Positions 18,677 to 28,485 of a stretch of DNA of 64,000 bases are shown one piece after another. A program made the position numbers and the translations under genes. The notes beneath the pieces were generated by a model. It made no database searches. It saw only the letters and a program-made list of their open reading frames with translations, and was not told the origin of the DNA. Numbering within the stretch: position 1 is the first letter of the stretch; each line of letters opens with the position of its first letter. This DNA comes from a bacterium BRH_c32. Its GTDB lineage: Bacteria > Bacteroidota > Ignavibacteria > Ignavibacteriales > Melioribacteraceae. The stretch spans positions 186,001 to 250,000 of the forward strand of contig LOEU01000037.1 in NCBI GenBank assembly GCA_001516025.1, given 5' to 3'.

Positions 18677-19291
18677 ATGAAATTCGTCCGAAGGATGTAC
18701 GATTGGGTTTTGCACTGGGCAGATTCACCGAATGGAGCTTATGCGTTATTTTTAATTGCATTTGCCGAGTCATCATTTTTCCCAATTCCGCCCGATGCTT
18801 TATTAATTGCCTTAATCTTGGGGGCACAAAAAAAAGCATTTAAATTTGCTGCTATATGTACAGGAGCTTCTGTCTTAGGTGCTTTATTTGGTTATATGAT
18901 TGGTCATTTTCTTTGGTGGAGCGGTCCTAACGATTTTTCTTCTTTAGCTAATTTTTTCTTTAATAATGTGCCCGGATTTTCTACTCATATATTTTATGAT
19001 GTAAAAGCTTTATATGATGAATGGAATTTTTGGATAATCTTTACTGCAGGATTTACACCAATTCCTTATAAAGTATTTACTATTACCGGTGGTGCATTTA
19101 ATGTAAATATTATTCTTTTTACTATTGCATCGATTTTAGGTAGAGCAGGAAGATTTTTCTTGGTTTCTTATCTGATCTGGAGATTCGGTCCGCAAATAAA
19201 AACTTTTATCGACAAGTATTTTAATATTTTGGCTATGGGTTTTACGGTACTACTGATTGGTGGGTTTGTAATTATAAAATATTTGATTTAG
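18677..19291 (+). CDS. YqaA/DedA-type (VTT domain) membrane protein
   Basis: 204 residues with about four to five hydrophobic segments. The conserved core includes FAESSFFPIPPDALLIALILG and, later, FTPIPYKVFTITGGAFN; both are hallmarks of the SNARE-associated/VTT family (YqaA branch). DedA-type proteins are linked to lipid flipping and membrane homeostasis; the YqaA branch itself is poorly characterised. It is transcribed alone, divergent from the acyl-CoA ligase across a 104-bp AT-rich gap. Confidence 0.85.
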   Translation: MKFVRRMYDWVLHWADSPNGAYALFLIAFAESSFFPIPPDALLIALILGAQKKAFKFAAICTGASVLGALFGYMIGHFLWWSGPNDFSSLANFFFNNVPGFSTHIFYDVKALYDEWNFWIIFTAGFTPIPYKVFTITGGAFNVNIILFTIASILGRAGRFFLVSYLIWRFGPQIKTFIDKYFNILAMGFTVLLIGGFVIIKYLI

Positions 19292-19358
19292 ATATTTCTA
19301 TCAAATTTGTTCTCCACTAAAACAAGTCGGCATTTTTGATATTAGTTATAATGATGTA

Positions 19359-19394
19359 AAAAAAAGCAGTAAGGATATCCTTACTGCTTTTTTT
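19359..19394. terminator. Bidirectional terminator between yqaA and fumC
   Basis: A 36-bp perfect palindrome: 18-bp arms (19359-19376 and 19377-19394) starting with A-runs, with core gcagtaaggat / atccttactgc and ending in T-runs. It carries a U-tail on both strands, so it can stop transcription from the yqaA-like gene (plus) and from fumC (minus), which converge here. Confidence 0.9.
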
Positions 19395-19408
19395 ATAGAT
19401 CAATTTAA

Positions 19409-20788
19409 TTAAATCATATTTTCAGGTCTAACAACCTCATTGAATTTTTCACTTGTAAGAAGTCCAAGTTCGACCGCTGCTTCTTCAAGAGTTTTATTTT
19501 CTGCATGTGCTTTCTTAGCTACCTTTGCCGCATTATCATAACCGATATGAGGATTAAGTGCTGTTACCAACATTAAAGAATTTTTCAAATGATTATTAAT
19601 AACAGATGAATTTGCTTCAATTCCCACAACACAATGATCAGTAAAACTTTCGCACGCATCTGAAATTAGCCTGATTGAATTAAGCACATTATAAATAATA
19701 ACGGGCTTAAACACATTCAACTCAAAATTACCCATAGCACCACCGAAATTAACTGCCACATCATTTCCAAATACTTGAGCGCAAACCATTGTCATTGCTT
19801 CAGATTGAGTAGGATTAACTTTACCTGGCATTATAGAGCTACCGGGTTCATTTTCAGGGAGCATTAATTCCCCAATTCCACATCTTGGCCCTGAGCCTAA
19901 CCACCGAACGTCATTTGCTATTTTCATTAGTGATGATGCCAATGTTTTTAGGGTACCATGAAATTCAACTAATGCATCGTGCGCTGCAAGAGCCTCGAAT
20001 TTATTAGGAGCTGATACAAAATTAAGTCCGGTTATTTCAGCTATTTTTTTTGCTGAAAGTTCTGCAAATTTTGGATGAGTATTTAAACCGGTGCCAACAG
20101 CAGTACCGCCTAAAGCTAATTCATATAAATATGGCAATGAATTATTTATTCTATCAAGTCCATTTGTTAATTGCTGAACATAACCGGAAAATTCTTGACC
20201 AAGAGTAAGAGGGACAGCGTCCATTAGATGCGTTCTTCCGATTTTAATAATTCCCATAAATTCTGTTGATTTTACTGCGAGTGCATCACGAAGTTTAGTA
20301 ACCATTGGAATGAGTCGTCTATGTATCTCCTCAACCGCAGCAATATGCATTGCAGTAGGAAATGTATCGTTTGAAGATTGAGCTTTATTGACATCATCAT
20401 TAGGATGAATCGGTTTTTTACTTCCAATCACTCCGCCCGAAATTTCGATGGCACGATTGGAAATTACTTCATTACTATTCATATTAGTTTGAGTACCGCT
20501 GCCTGTCTGCCAAATTACCAATGGGAAATGATCATCTAATTTACCGGATATAACTTCATCGGCAGCTTGAACAATTAAATCAACTTTTTCTTTGCTAAGT
20601 GTACCTAATTCATTATTAGTTAGAGCTGCAGCTTTTTTTAGTATTCCGAGAGCTCTTATCATTTCGCGAGGGAAACGATTTCCGCCTATCTTAAAATTCA
20701 TTAAACTTCTGGCAGTCTGAGCTCCATAATACATATCTGATGGGACTTGAATTTCACCCATTGAATCAGTTTCTATTCTATAATCCAT
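19409..20788 (-). CDS. fumC: Class II fumarate hydratase
   Basis: 459 residues, normal FumC length. It has the superfamily signature [16 protein letters not shown] and the substrate-site segments [27 protein letters not shown] and [17 protein letters not shown]. It hydrates fumarate to malate in the TCA cycle without an iron-sulfur cluster. A single gene ending in a bidirectional terminator, divergent from the dCMP deaminase gene across 129 bp. Confidence 0.97.
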   Translation of the reverse strand: MDYRIETDSMGEIQVPSDMYYGAQTARSLMNFKIGGNRFPREMIRALGILKKAAALTNNELGTLSKEKVDLIVQAADEVISGKLDDHFPLVIWQTGSGTQTNMNSNEVISNRAIEISGGVIGSKKPIHPNDDVNKAQSSNDTFPTAMHIAAVEEIHRRLIPMVTKLRDALAVKSTEFMGIIKIGRTHLMDAVPLTLGQEFSGYVQQLTNGLDRINNSLPYLYELALGGTAVGTGLNTHPKFAELSAKKIAEITGLNFVSAPNKFEALAAHDALVEFHGTLKTLASSLMKIANDVRWLGSGPRCGIGELMLPENEPGSSIMPGKVNPTQSEAMTMVCAQVFGNDVAVNFGGAMGNFELNVFKPVIIYNVLNSIRLISDACESFTDHCVVGIEANSSVINNHLKNSLMLVTALNPHIGYDNAAKVAKKAHAENKTLEEAAVELGLLTSEKFNEVVRPENMI

Positions 20789-20917
20789 TTTACCACTCCC
20801 AATTTTGATTAATAGTTAAATTTAAGCTAAGCAATCCTGAAATTCAATAATTATCATGTAAATGAAAAACAAAAAAGTTATCTTTGTGATTCAGTTACTT
20901 TTATTGAAAGAGAGAAA

Positions 20918-21418
20918 ATGTCGAGAAATACAAAACGTCCGACTTGGGATGAATATTTCCTGAAAGTAGCAATGTTAGTATCGGAAAGAGCAACATGTCC
21001 GAGGATGCATTGCGGCTGCGTATTAGTAAAAGATAAGCAAATTCTTTCAACCGGATATAATGGCTCTATTCCGGGGGATGAACATTGCGAAGATATTGGT
21101 TGTATGGTTGTGGATAATCATTGCGTAAGGACTATTCATGCAGAGATGAATGCGATATTACAATGTTCATCGCATGGGATCAGTACGGCAGGAGCTACTG
21201 CTTATGTAACTAATATGCCATGTACTAACTGTTCAAAAGCATTAATTGCAGCCGGCATCAAAGAGGTAATTATTTTTTCTGATTACCATGATACTCTTGC
21301 AGAACACTTTTTTACTATTGCAAAAGTTCCCATTAGAAGAATTGAAAAACCGAGTTCTGATATCGATTATGATTTAGATAGCTTTACTTCGGCAAAAAAA
21401 ATTGAGAAAACTAAATAA
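20918..21418 (+). CDS. Deoxycytidylate (dCMP) deaminase / ComEB-type cytidine deaminase
   Basis: 166 residues. Zinc site: HAEMNAILQ supplies the ligand His and catalytic Glu, and PCTNC supplies two Cys. Upstream, CGCVLVKDKQILSTGYNGSIPG is typical of dCMP deaminases, which make dUMP for thymidylate synthesis. Many such proteins are annotated ComEB after the B. subtilis competence locus; no competence genes lie nearby. The stop is 9 bp before ppk1, so the two are probably cotranscribed. Confidence 0.93.
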   Translation: MSRNTKRPTWDEYFLKVAMLVSERATCPRMHCGCVLVKDKQILSTGYNGSIPGDEHCEDIGCMVVDNHCVRTIHAEMNAILQCSSHGISTAGATAYVTNMPCTNCSKALIAAGIKEVIIFSDYHDTLAEHFFTIAKVPIRRIEKPSSDIDYDLDSFTSAKKIEKTK

Positions 21419-21427
21419 GAATTTACT

Positions 21428-23554
21428 ATGTGGTTAAATAAAGAATATCTCCAAAAATATTTTAGACCGGAAAATTTTATAAACCGAGATCTAAGCTGGG
21501 TAGAATTTAATAGAAGAGTGCTCGAAGAAGCCTTAAATCTTGAACTACCACTTCTTGATAGAATAAAATTTATTTCAATCTTTTTTTCTAATCTGGATGA
21601 ATTTTATATGATCCGAGTTTCGGGTTTGAAAGAACAAATACACGCAAAAGTATTTGATTCCACAATTGATGGTCTTACACCAATCGAACAATTAAATTTG
21701 GTAGAAAAAAGTGTTCGTCCAATGCTTGATAAAATTCATAAATATTGGGTTAATGAGATTATTCCTGAATTAGAAAAGAATAATGTTTATATAAAGCAAT
21801 TAGAAGAATTAGAAGAGAACGAGAGAGAAGAATTAAATAATTATTTCTCGAGAGAAATATATCCGGTGCTCACTCCCCTTGCATTTGATCCAGGAAGACC
21901 ATTTCCCTATGTATCAAATCTGAGTCTTAGTTTTGCAATATTAGTTAAAAAACAAAATGGTGATAAACATTTTGCAAGAGTAAAAGTACCAAGCTTATTG
22001 CCTCGTCTCTTAAGAGTAAATGACATCGTAAAAACTCCTTCCAAGAATGGGAAGACAGATATAAATTATATTTGGATTGGTGATTTAATAAAATTTAATT
22101 TACCTAAATTATTCCCCGGACTTGAAATTCTTGAAGCATATAGATTTAGGATTACACGAGATACAGACCTTGAAATACAAGAGGATGAAGCAGACGACTT
22201 ACTGGAACTAATCGAAGAAAATATTAAGCAAAGAAAATTTGGGTCTGTCGTTCGTCTTGAAGTAGAAATAAATATGCCCGATTTTATGATCGATACATTA
22301 GTAGAGAACCTTCAGATAACAAGAGATGATGTTCATATAATCGATGGGAATTTGGGACTTAGCGACGTAATGATATTACATGATCTGCCTCTGCCTCAGT
22401 TAAAGGAAAAACCGTTTCATCCTGTATTGAATCCGGTGTTCGAGGAGGAAGAAACTTTTTTCTCAATCATAAAGAAAAATGATGTATTGCTTCATCACCC
22501 CTATGATTCATTTAGTCCTGTAATTGATTTCATTAAGCAAGCAGCTCGAGACCCTGAAGTACTTGCAATTAAGCAAACACTTTATCGTGTGGGTAATAAT
22601 TCGCCAATAATAAAATATCTTATTGAAGCTGCCGAAAGAAAAAAACAAGTAGCGGTATTGGTGGAATTAAAGGCAAGATTCGATGAAGAGAATAATATTT
22701 TTTGGGCAAGAGAATTGGAAAAAGCAGGCGTGCACGTTGTTTATGGTTTGTTAGGTTTAAAAACACATGCTAAGATGACACTTGTAGTTAGAAAAGAAGT
22801 AGAAGGTGTTAAACGATATATTCATTTAAGCACAGGTAACTATAATATATCAACTGCAAAACTATATACTGATATTGGTATTTTTACTTGCGATGAAGAG
22901 TTATGTTCAGATGTTTCAGAAGTATTTAATTTTCTTACCGGGTACTCTGAGCAGAAAGAATATCGTAAACTTTTTGTTGCACCTCTTAATATGAGAAACC
23001 AAATGCTTTTATTGATTCAAAGAGAAATCGAAAATGTGAAGCTCGGAGGCGAAGGAAGAATCATTTTTAAAATGAATTCATTAGTCGATCCAACTATTAT
23101 TGCCGCATTATATGAAGCATCTAAAAGGGATGTAAAAATTGATTTGATAATCAGAGGTATCTGTTGTTTAATTCCACAAGTACCCGGATTGAGTGATAAT
23201 ATTAGAGTGATAAGTATTGTAGGAAGATTTTTAGAGCATAGCCGAGCATATTATTTCTTTAATAACGGCAAAGAAGAAGTGTATTCAGGAAGTGCAGATA
23301 TGATGCAAAGGAATTTAGATCGTAGAGTGGAAACCATTTTCCCAATTAGTGATAAGCGTCTTAAAAAGGCAGTAATCGAAAAAATAATGATTCCTGCACT
23401 TCAAGATACAACGAAAGCAAGAGTATTACTTCCAACTGGTAAATACGTTTTTAATAGAAGAGTATGTAACGAGAAACATTTCAATTACCAAGAGTGGTTA
23501 ATGGAAAATAGCGTTACCACATATAAAAAGACTCCAAAACGCGGGAAAAAATAA
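21428..23554 (+). CDS. ppk1: Polyphosphate kinase 1
   Basis: 708 residues, normal PPK1 length. It starts with the N-terminal FINRDLSWVEFNRRVLEEA. The two phospholipase-D-like halves contain the active-site histidines: LKTHAKMTLV (the autophosphorylated His) and FLEHSRAYYF. It reversibly polymerises the terminal phosphate of ATP into polyphosphate. It follows the dCMP deaminase gene by 9 bp. Its stop codon directly abuts the stop codon of the converging feoB part, with no space for a terminator between them. Confidence 0.97.
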   Translation: MWLNKEYLQKYFRPENFINRDLSWVEFNRRVLEEALNLELPLLDRIKFISIFFSNLDEFYMIRVSGLKEQIHAKVFDSTIDGLTPIEQLNLVEKSVRPMLDKIHKYWVNEIIPELEKNNVYIKQLEELEENEREELNNYFSREIYPVLTPLAFDPGRPFPYVSNLSLSFAILVKKQNGDKHFARVKVPSLLPRLLRVNDIVKTPSKNGKTDINYIWIGDLIKFNLPKLFPGLEILEAYRFRITRDTDLEIQEDEADDLLELIEENIKQRKFGSVVRLEVEINMPDFMIDTLVENLQITRDDVHIIDGNLGLSDVMILHDLPLPQLKEKPFHPVLNPVFEEEETFFSIIKKNDVLLHHPYDSFSPVIDFIKQAARDPEVLAIKQTLYRVGNNSPIIKYLIEAAERKKQVAVLVELKARFDEENNIFWARELEKAGVHVVYGLLGLKTHAKMTLVVRKEVEGVKRYIHLSTGNYNISTAKLYTDIGIFTCDEELCSDVSEVFNFLTGYSEQKEYRKLFVAPLNMRNQMLLLIQREIENVKLGGEGRIIFKMNSLVDPTIIAALYEASKRDVKIDLIIRGICCLIPQVPGLSDNIRVISIVGRFLEHSRAYYFFNNGKEEVYSGSADMMQRNLDRRVETIFPISDKRLKKAVIEKIMIPALQDTTKARVLLPTGKYVFNRRVCNEKHFNYQEWLMENSVTTYKKTPKRGKK

Positions 23555-24967
23555 TTAAAAAATTAACCAATAAATTTGTGCGGTTATTATACAAATTATT
23601 ATTCCCATTGCAATCGGCAAAAAGGTAGAAATAAGAGTCCACTTAATGCTTTTTGTTTCTTTATAAATTGTATAGATAGTTGTAGAACATGGATTATGTA
23701 ATAAACTAAAGAGCATTAAGTTAATCCCTGTTAATAAACTCCATCCTCCATTGTGTAGGATCATTGCAGTATCATTAACTGAATCGAGTTCAAACATTAC
23801 CCCTGCACCGGAACCACCTGTCATACCTGAAACCAATACAGTCAGCATTAATACGGTCGGTATAACAATTTCATTAGCGGGGATAGCAATTACATAAGCC
23901 AAAATAATCACTCCATTGAGTCCCATAAATAAAGCAAATGGATCAACCCAATTAATAAAATATTCTGCAATGCTAATATCATTATAAGTAATATTAGCAA
24001 CCATCCAAATAACCATACCGGCAGGAACGGCAAATACAACTGCGCGCCACAGAACAAATAAAGTTCTATCGATAAGTGAAGTATATAAAGTCTGCAAAAA
24101 ACGAGGCGGTCTATATGGAGGCAGTTCTAAAGTGAATGAAGAAGCCTCCCCTTTAAGTACCGTTTTTGATAAACCCCAAGAGACTACAAGACTGAAGAAA
24201 ATTCCGAGAACTGCAATAAATACTACTGCGGCAGCAGAAACTATTCCTGCCAAATAAGCCGGGACAGCACCGCCAATAAAGATTGTAGCAATTAATATTT
24301 GAGTAGGCCATCTTCCATTACATAGAGAAAAATTATTAGTGATAATAGCAATGAGACGTTCACGGGGACTATCGATAATTCTTGTTGCAATAATTCCTGC
24401 GGCATTGCAACCGAACCCCATACTCATCGTTAGAGCTTGTTTTCCGTGAGCACCGACTCGTCTATAAATATTATCAAGATTAAACGCCACTCTCGGTAAA
24501 TAGCCGAAATCTTCAAGTAATGTAAACAATGGGAAAAATATTGCCATCGGAGGAAGCATTACTGCAATTACCCAAGCCATTGCAAGATAAGCTCCATCAA
24601 CTAATAATCCCGTAATCCACATTGGGATAGAAAGATTTATAAATGCCGTTCTAATTACCGGATGCAGATAATCAACTAATAGATTAGCAAGAAGTCCCGA
24701 AGGGAAATTAGCTCCTTGAATTGTAATCCAAAAAACTACTGCGAGCATTAAAAGCATTAAGGGGAGTCCGAATGTTCTGCTTGTAACCAATCGGTCTAAA
24801 GTTCTATCCCAATCAAATTTTGGTTTATCTTTATCTTTGGTTACAGCAACCGAAGAAATTTCATTTGCTTCTTTATAGATTGATTCTATAATTGCATCGT
24901 GAAAATTTTCACCGATTTCCCATCTGTATTTATTTGCGAGATTAAGTATCTCTTCTTTTTTATTCAT
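23555..24967 (-). CDS. feoB: FeoB membrane permease part, separated from the GTPase part by one in-frame stop
   Basis: 470 residues. After a soluble 80-residue start it holds repeated hydrophobic segments and the FeoB Gate-domain motifs [22 protein letters not shown] and [14 protein letters not shown]. It is the Fe(II)-conducting part of FeoB. The ATG at 24967 is in the same frame as the GTPase gene upstream; only TAA (24973-24971) and one TCT codon separate them. No clear ribosome site precedes this ATG, so it would rely on reinitiation after the stop, or on stop readthrough to give a 731-residue FeoB. It may be a natural split, a nonsense mutation or a sequencing error. Confidence 0.88.
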   Translation of the reverse strand: MNKKEEILNLANKYRWEIGENFHDAIIESIYKEANEISSVAVTKDKDKPKFDWDRTLDRLVTSRTFGLPLMLLMLAVVFWITIQGANFPSGLLANLLVDYLHPVIRTAFINLSIPMWITGLLVDGAYLAMAWVIAVMLPPMAIFFPLFTLLEDFGYLPRVAFNLDNIYRRVGAHGKQALTMSMGFGCNAAGIIATRIIDSPRERLIAIITNNFSLCNGRWPTQILIATIFIGGAVPAYLAGIVSAAAVVFIAVLGIFFSLVVSWGLSKTVLKGEASSFTLELPPYRPPRFLQTLYTSLIDRTLFVLWRAVVFAVPAGMVIWMVANITYNDISIAEYFINWVDPFALFMGLNGVIILAYVIAIPANEIVIPTVLMLTVLVSGMTGGSGAGVMFELDSVNDTAMILHNGGWSLLTGINLMLFSLLHNPCSTTIYTIYKETKSIKWTLISTFLPIAMGIIICIITAQIYWLIF

Positions 24968-24970
24968 AGA

Positions 24971-25750
24971 TTAATTTTTCTTAAGGTTACCTAATTCCCC
25001 TGATTTGAGAGCATCAATTATACGTTGATCCCCTTCAAGCAATCGGAGTGCTATCCATCTCGAATTAGGTAAATCCGGAAATTCTGAATTTATTTTATTT
25101 TGTAACTCTCTAATTGCATGAGAAACCCCGCTTATCTCATTAGACATTCTTCGCGGTTTGCAAATATATTTACCTGTTGCCACTTCATCGATAAATCTTA
25201 ATAGTTCGTTGATTCCTTGATTTTGTCTCGCTGCTGTAAGGATAACTGGTATTCCTAATTCTTTCGATAATTTTCTATCATCAACTGTAATTTTGTGGCG
25301 AGCCGCTTCATCAATTAAATTAACGCAAAGAACGGCTCGATCTGTTATCTCTAAAACTTGTAGAACTAGATTTAAATTTCTTTCAAGCCTGGTAGCATCA
25401 GCTACAATAATGGTTACATCAGGCTGACCGAATAAAATAAAATCACGTGCAATCTCTTCATCTGTACTTGTCGATAGAAGCGAATATGTCCCGGGTAGAT
25501 CAACTATTTTATAACGATTTTCGGCATACTTAAATCCACCTTCGGCACGTGCAACAGTCTTTCCTGGCCAATTCCCGGTATGCTGCCTTAATCCGGTAAG
25601 AGCATTGAATACAGTACTCTTCCCCGTATTTGGATTCCCAGCTAATGCCACAACATAATCAGTATCGCTTAGATCAATCCCAAGCTTAACTAAATTATTT
25701 GCATTATGTGCAGCAGGACAGTTAGCACAATTATTTAAGTCCGGATTCAT
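24971..25750 (-). CDS. feoB: FeoB GTPase part (G domain plus helical GDI segment)
   Basis: 259 residues. G1 is GNPNTGKST, the FeoB-type [10 protein letters not shown] switch follows, G3 is DLPGTYSL, G4 is NLID and G5 is TAAR. The C-terminal part ([17 protein letters not shown]) is the beginning of the GDP-dissociation-inhibitor helix bundle. The N-terminal tail has a CANC pair (residues 8-11), perhaps a metal- or redox-sensing extra. It gates Fe(II) uptake with the permease part that follows in frame after a TAA. It starts 2 bp after the DtxR-FeoA gene. Confidence 0.9.
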   Translation of the reverse strand: MNPDLNNCANCPAAHNANNLVKLGIDLSDTDYVVALAGNPNTGKSTVFNALTGLRQHTGNWPGKTVARAEGGFKYAENRYKIVDLPGTYSLLSTSTDEEIARDFILFGQPDVTIIVADATRLERNLNLVLQVLEITDRAVLCVNLIDEAARHKITVDDRKLSKELGIPVILTAARQNQGINELLRFIDEVATGKYICKPRRMSNEISGVSHAIRELQNKINSEFPDLPNSRWIALRLLEGDQRIIDALKSGELGNLKKN

Positions 25751-25752
25751 AA

Positions 25753-26670
25753 TTATTCAATATAAATGTGTTGTGAAATATTTTTTCTAAGAGCTACGAC
25801 TGTACCTCTTACTTCATAAGCAACCGGATCACCACCAAGTCCGACAAGGTTTGCTTTAATTTCAGTCCCCGGAATAAACCCGAAATCCAAAAGTCTTCTT
25901 CTTTGCAAACCTCGAATAGCCTTTGATATTTCTTTGATTCGAGAAGTTTCGCCTTGATTAAGACTGGAGAGGAGACGATTAATACCAAATTTTCCTGCTC
26001 TTTCTTCTTTCGGTATTACAGTGATATTGGCTGCTAATACAGGCGCAAGTATGGATTCATCAATATCGGATTCAAAGCTAATTCTACGATCATCTTTTTC
26101 AAGAATTCTTAGTTTTGCACCGGGAAATAATTTTTGAGCAACAATTTGAGCATAAGTTTCTTTTGGTTCATCTTCAATATGAGTAATTTCATAAACCTTT
26201 CCAACTAAAGCATCGCTTAATAATATTCCTTCCTTTACTTGCATCTGACCAAGCGCATCGGGAATTGGATCCCCATGTGGATCTAATAAAGGATTACCTA
26301 ATGAAGCTGCAAGTCTATTAGCTTCTTCTTCATTAAAATCATGTTCGCGCTTTTCAGCTTCTTTATGCCAATCGTTTTCATGGACGCTTGTCTTATCCGC
26401 CAAGTATCGTTCATATAATCTATGGATTCTAATTACTTTAAGTGCGTAACTACGTCCATTTTCTGTAAGTGATATTTTTTCATGGATTTTAGTTATTAGC
26501 TTTAGTTGCAATAATTTATCAATTAAATCAGTACTTGCTCTTCTTCTAATTTGCAAATTACCGGCAAGAGAATCCGAAGTAGTATCTAATTTTTTCTGTT
26601 CAAAATCATATATATGCTTGAGCGCATCTTCGATAATAATTTTATCGCTTTTGCGGTTTTTCTCTCTCAT
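25753..26670 (-). CDS. DtxR-family metalloregulator fused to FeoA
   Basis: 305 residues. Residues 10-80 form a winged-helix DNA-binding domain. Residues 80-140 form the DtxR dimerisation/metal domain (H83, E87, H102, E106, E109, H110). A linker follows, and the last 75 residues are a FeoA/SH3-like domain ([18 protein letters not shown]...GTVVALRKN). FeoA assists FeoB; the fusion suggests one protein senses metal, controls the operon and contacts the transporter. Aligned by eye, the primary metal site has Asp15 and Glu106 where DtxR has Met10 and Cys102, as in manganese-sensing MntR. First gene of the feo operon; AGGAG lies 10 bases before the ATG. Confidence 0.88.
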   Translation of the reverse strand: MREKNRKSDKIIIEDALKHIYDFEQKKLDTTSDSLAGNLQIRRRASTDLIDKLLQLKLITKIHEKISLTENGRSYALKVIRIHRLYERYLADKTSVHENDWHKEAEKREHDFNEEEANRLAASLGNPLLDPHGDPIPDALGQMQVKEGILLSDALVGKVYEITHIEDEPKETYAQIVAQKLFPGAKLRILEKDDRRISFESDIDESILAPVLAANITVIPKEERAGKFGINRLLSSLNQGETSRIKEISKAIRGLQRRRLLDFGFIPGTEIKANLVGLGGDPVAYEVRGTVVALRKNISQHIYIE

Positions 26671-26733
26671 CTATTAATAGCTCCTATTCTTACAGCAAAA
26701 ATTATTGATACCATAAAACAATGTACTAAAAAA

Positions 26734-26749
26734 TAATCGATATCAATTA
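26734..26749. promoter_or_regulatory. Candidate metalloregulator operator upstream of feo operon
   Basis: A 16-bp near-palindrome taatcgatatcaatta with one mismatched pair, centred about 70 bases upstream of the DtxR-FeoA start codon and inside the only gap (26671-26758) before that operon. Position and symmetry suit a DtxR-type site, but the sequence is AT-rich and does not match a consensus I can quote, so this is a suggestion only. Confidence 0.3.
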
Positions 26750-26758
26750 ACTTACTCA

Positions 26759-28468
26759 TTATTCCTTCGTAACTAAATATCTTTTTATTTTTTGAGTTGT
26801 AGTTTTTTCAAATTCTTGCTCCCTTACATGTATTTTTTTGATCTGTTTATAAGCTGCTAATTGACTATTAACCTTAGCGATTTCCTCATTAATTTTTGAT
26901 TCAATAAGTTCTTTCGTTATCGGAACATTTTGCCTTTCAGCCAATTCAATAAAAGCTTCGGCGTCTGCTACAATTTGTACAGCTATAATTTCACCTTGTT
27001 TCTCATCATCTTGACCAAATACCATCGATTCCAAAATATATGGGCTTCGATTAAGTAAATCTTCAATTTCCTCAGGAAAAACATTCTTTCCGCTCTTAGA
27101 AATTATGACATTCTTTTTTCTTCCGTTTATATGAAGGAATCCATCTTCATCAATAAAACCGATATCTCCGGTCTTAAACCAACCATCCTCAAACGCTTCA
27201 GCAGTTAATTTATCATTTTTATAATATCCGGGCATAACACTTGGACCCTTAACCCAAATTTCACCTGACCCATTTTCTCCCGGATTATGAATCTTAACTT
27301 CAACTCTTGTAAGAGGAATTCCTGCTGCATTATCTTTAAAGTTATTCAACTGATTTAAAGCAACTATTGGAGAAGTCTCAGTCAAGCCATAACCTTGAAC
27401 GAAATTAAATCCAAATTCGCGAAGTCCCTTTGCCACTAATGGATCGGGAGCCGCGCCTCCTGCAATAAAAATCCTTACACTTCCGCCAAATTTTTCATGC
27501 AATTCGGAAAATACTTTTTTCTTTAAATCCTTCATTCCTATTTGCGAAAACACATTTGTAAGTTTTACTAACGAAGGAACAATTTTCGATTTTATTTTAT
27601 CCTCATTTATTGATTTTACAATACGTTTAAACATTTTGTCGAATAATAATGGAACGCCAAGTAAAATTGTTGCCTTAACTTTTTGGATATCGTCAACAAC
27701 AGTTTTTAATGAACGAGCATAAAAGACTGAGGCACCACGATATAAAGGACACAACATCCCGCATGTACATTCATAAGTATGATGAATCGGTAAAACCGAA
27801 AGGAAACGATCGTTAGAATCGATTAAAAGCATACTAACCATATCAACTAAATTAGAAGCAAGATTTTTTTGAGTTAGCATCACGCCTTTCGCTCTCCCTA
27901 ACGAACCGGAAGTGAAAATTATTTCAGCCAGCTCATCCGGATTAATTTTAGGTAAATCAGACTCATAAGCAGCATCTGATTTTCTCATCATTTCAACCAT
28001 ATTAAGAAATGACTTGTCTTCAAAAGTCTCATCCATACAAATAAAATGTTTCAACCTTTTTAATGAACCTTTCGATTCACTAATCATGCTAGAAAAGGCT
28101 CCTGAGAATACGATAACTTCAGAATCCGATTCATGGATAATATTTATTATTTCATTTTGAGTTAGATTCTTATCGATTGGGACAATTACATAATTAAAAC
28201 ACATACTAGTAAGAAAAGTTAAAGACCACTGAACTCTATTTTCGCCAATAAGAGCAATATGAGTTTTCTCTTTTACCCCCAAGTTTTTTAGAGCGTTTCC
28301 AAATTTGAGAATGTTATGCTTAAGTTCTGAAAAAGTTAAACGATTTATCGGAGTATTATTAAGGTCTTCAATAGCATGCTTAGACCCAAATTCACGAGCT
28401 GAATTAAGCACCATATCTTGAATTGAAACAATATTAGGTACTTTGTTTAGTTTGATTTCTCTTTTCAT
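26759..28468 (-). CDS. AMP-forming acyl-CoA synthetase/ligase
   Basis: 569 residues from ATG 28468; a GTG nine bases earlier is also open but adds only three residues. Motifs are IIFTSGSLGRAKGVMLTQ (P-loop; GSLGRAKG instead of the usual GTTGxPKG), GYGLTETSPIVALNQ, GWFKTGDIGFID and GRKKNVIISKSGKNVFPEE. The C-terminal catalytic lysine is probably in the TTTQKIKRYLV segment. The substrate is unknown; medium or long fatty acids are likely for this branch. It follows pepD by a few bases and may be cotranscribed with it. The LGRA departure in the P-loop is worth noting but occurs among ligases. Confidence 0.87.
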   Translation of the reverse strand: MKREIKLNKVPNIVSIQDMVLNSAREFGSKHAIEDLNNTPINRLTFSELKHNILKFGNALKNLGVKEKTHIALIGENRVQWSLTFLTSMCFNYVIVPIDKNLTQNEIINIIHESDSEVIVFSGAFSSMISESKGSLKRLKHFICMDETFEDKSFLNMVEMMRKSDAAYESDLPKINPDELAEIIFTSGSLGRAKGVMLTQKNLASNLVDMVSMLLIDSNDRFLSVLPIHHTYECTCGMLCPLYRGASVFYARSLKTVVDDIQKVKATILLGVPLLFDKMFKRIVKSINEDKIKSKIVPSLVKLTNVFSQIGMKDLKKKVFSELHEKFGGSVRIFIAGGAAPDPLVAKGLREFGFNFVQGYGLTETSPIVALNQLNNFKDNAAGIPLTRVEVKIHNPGENGSGEIWVKGPSVMPGYYKNDKLTAEAFEDGWFKTGDIGFIDEDGFLHINGRKKNVIISKSGKNVFPEEIEDLLNRSPYILESMVFGQDDEKQGEIIAVQIVADAEAFIELAERQNVPITKELIESKINEEIAKVNSQLAAYKQIKKIHVREQEFEKTTTQKIKRYLVTKE

Positions 28469-28485
28469 ATCACACACACATTTAT

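Noticed and set aside
28466-28480. Short CA/TG dinucleotide run at the start of the second acyl-CoA ligase
   Set aside because: Only five repeat units; too short to call a phase-variable repeat, and both possible starts keep the same frame.
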